A stretch of 6,257 nt of DNA from contig JALVJP010000008.1 in the NCBI GenBank assembly GCA_027028225.1, positions 1-6,257 on the forward strand, written 5' to 3'. The stretch is from Candidatus Parcubacteria bacterium (GTDB lineage: Bacteria > Patescibacteriota > Minisyncoccia > Phycocordibacterales > UBA1006). Position 1 is the stretch's first letter. Each line of letters begins with the position of its first letter. Of this stretch, positions 5,942-6,257 are shown in pieces. The position numbers were made by a program, and so were the translations under genes. The notes beneath the pieces are model-generated. The model searched no databases and was not told where the DNA came from. It saw only the letters and a list, made by a program, of their open reading frames with translations.

Positions 5942-6257
5942 ATTTAACCAACCTTAAAATATCCTGATAGGTAACAAATAACATCAAAAGAATGAGAAGA
6001 AGGAATCCAATTCCATTTACCCAAAGGAATACATTTTGTGGAATCTTTCTTCGTATGAGCTTCTCGATGAGGATAAAGAGAATTCTTCCTCCATCGAGTG
6101 CTGGAAACGGAACAATGTTAATTACTGCAAGGTTCACTGAAAGGAGCGCAACAAATGAGATAAATGCGAGGAAGCCAAGAGAACGGGCGTGTGATGTCTC
6201 TTTTGCAATCCCTACTGGCCCAGCGAGTGATTTGATAGATTCTTTTCCTGTAATAAG
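5940..6257 (-). CDS. rseP: RseP-type site-2 protease (M50), C-terminal part
   Basis: An integral membrane zinc metalloprotease that cuts substrates within the membrane. Only the last 105 residues are in the window; the frame is open to the window edge, so the HExxH zinc site and PDZ domain lie outside. Seen: SLAGPVGIAKE at residues 10-20, a GPVGI segment common in this family. A membrane helix follows at about 28-46 and runs into NIVPFPALDGGRILF (47-61), the NxxPxPxLDGG motif whose aspartate (D55) is the third zinc ligand. A last membrane helix is at about 80-100. An internal GTG at 6137 could be mistaken for a start but is not one. It converges on cas1. The family call is firm; the rseP symbol assumes ordinary bacterial usage. 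Confidence 0.9.
   Translation of the reverse strand, partial: LITGKESIKSLAGPVGIAKETSHARSLGFLAFISFVALLSVNLAVINIVPFPALDGGRILFILIEKLIRRKIPQNVFLWVNGIGFLLLILLMLFVTYQDILRLVK

Noticed and set aside
5940..6137. 65-aa membrane protein as a complete small gene
   Set aside because: The frame continues without a stop to the window edge, and the upstream residues carry the RseP-type GPVGI segment, so it is the end of a larger gene.

Overview
The window carries a compact type V-D CRISPR-Cas locus: a Cas12d (CasY) effector, a CRISPR array with 18-nt spacers, and a lone Cas1. It sits between two housekeeping genes that are cut by the window edges. Cas12d with very short spacers and no Cas2 is known from Candidate Phyla Radiation bacteria (Parcubacteria, Katanobacteria, Kerfeldbacteria and relatives). 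The AT-leaning composition, lack of clear Shine-Dalgarno sites and short intergenic gaps fit such a host. The repeat resembles, from memory, that of the Parcubacteria CasY.4 system. Stops TGA and TAA are both used and no coding frame contains an internal TGA, so the code looks standard.

Layout. Positions 1-263 (+): 3' half of a purine-type phosphoribosyltransferase. 298-337: strong bidirectional terminator between converging genes. 386-3994 (-): cas12d, about 1202 aa; an upstream in-frame ATG at 4054 is judged not to be the start. About 4028-4163: a structured noncoding region holding a 12-nt perfect anti-repeat; it is the best candidate for the scoutRNA that Cas12d needs. 4169-4200: hairpin plus T-run on the + strand. 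4214-4711: CRISPR array, 12 repeats of 25 bp and 11 spacers of exactly 18 bp. 4712-4813: leader, shared with the divergent cas1 promoter. 4814-5911 (+): cas1. 5911-5941: bidirectional terminator. 5940-6257 (-): C-terminal part of an RseP-type site-2 protease.

How it would work. The array appears to be transcribed leftwards (minus strand) from the cas1-side leader, because the degenerate repeat lies at the cas12d end and the minus-strand repeat ends in the AAAGGC typical of Cas12d repeats. The same direction continues through the scoutRNA candidate into cas12d. Cas1, with no Cas2 or Cas4 in view, would insert 18-nt spacers at the leader end. Cas12d with crRNA and scoutRNA would cut DNA with its single RuvC site.

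The family is known, so the system type is not new. The parts most worth a second look are the anti-repeat/scoutRNA region, whose two strands tell partly different stories, the effector start call, and the exact 43-bp array period.
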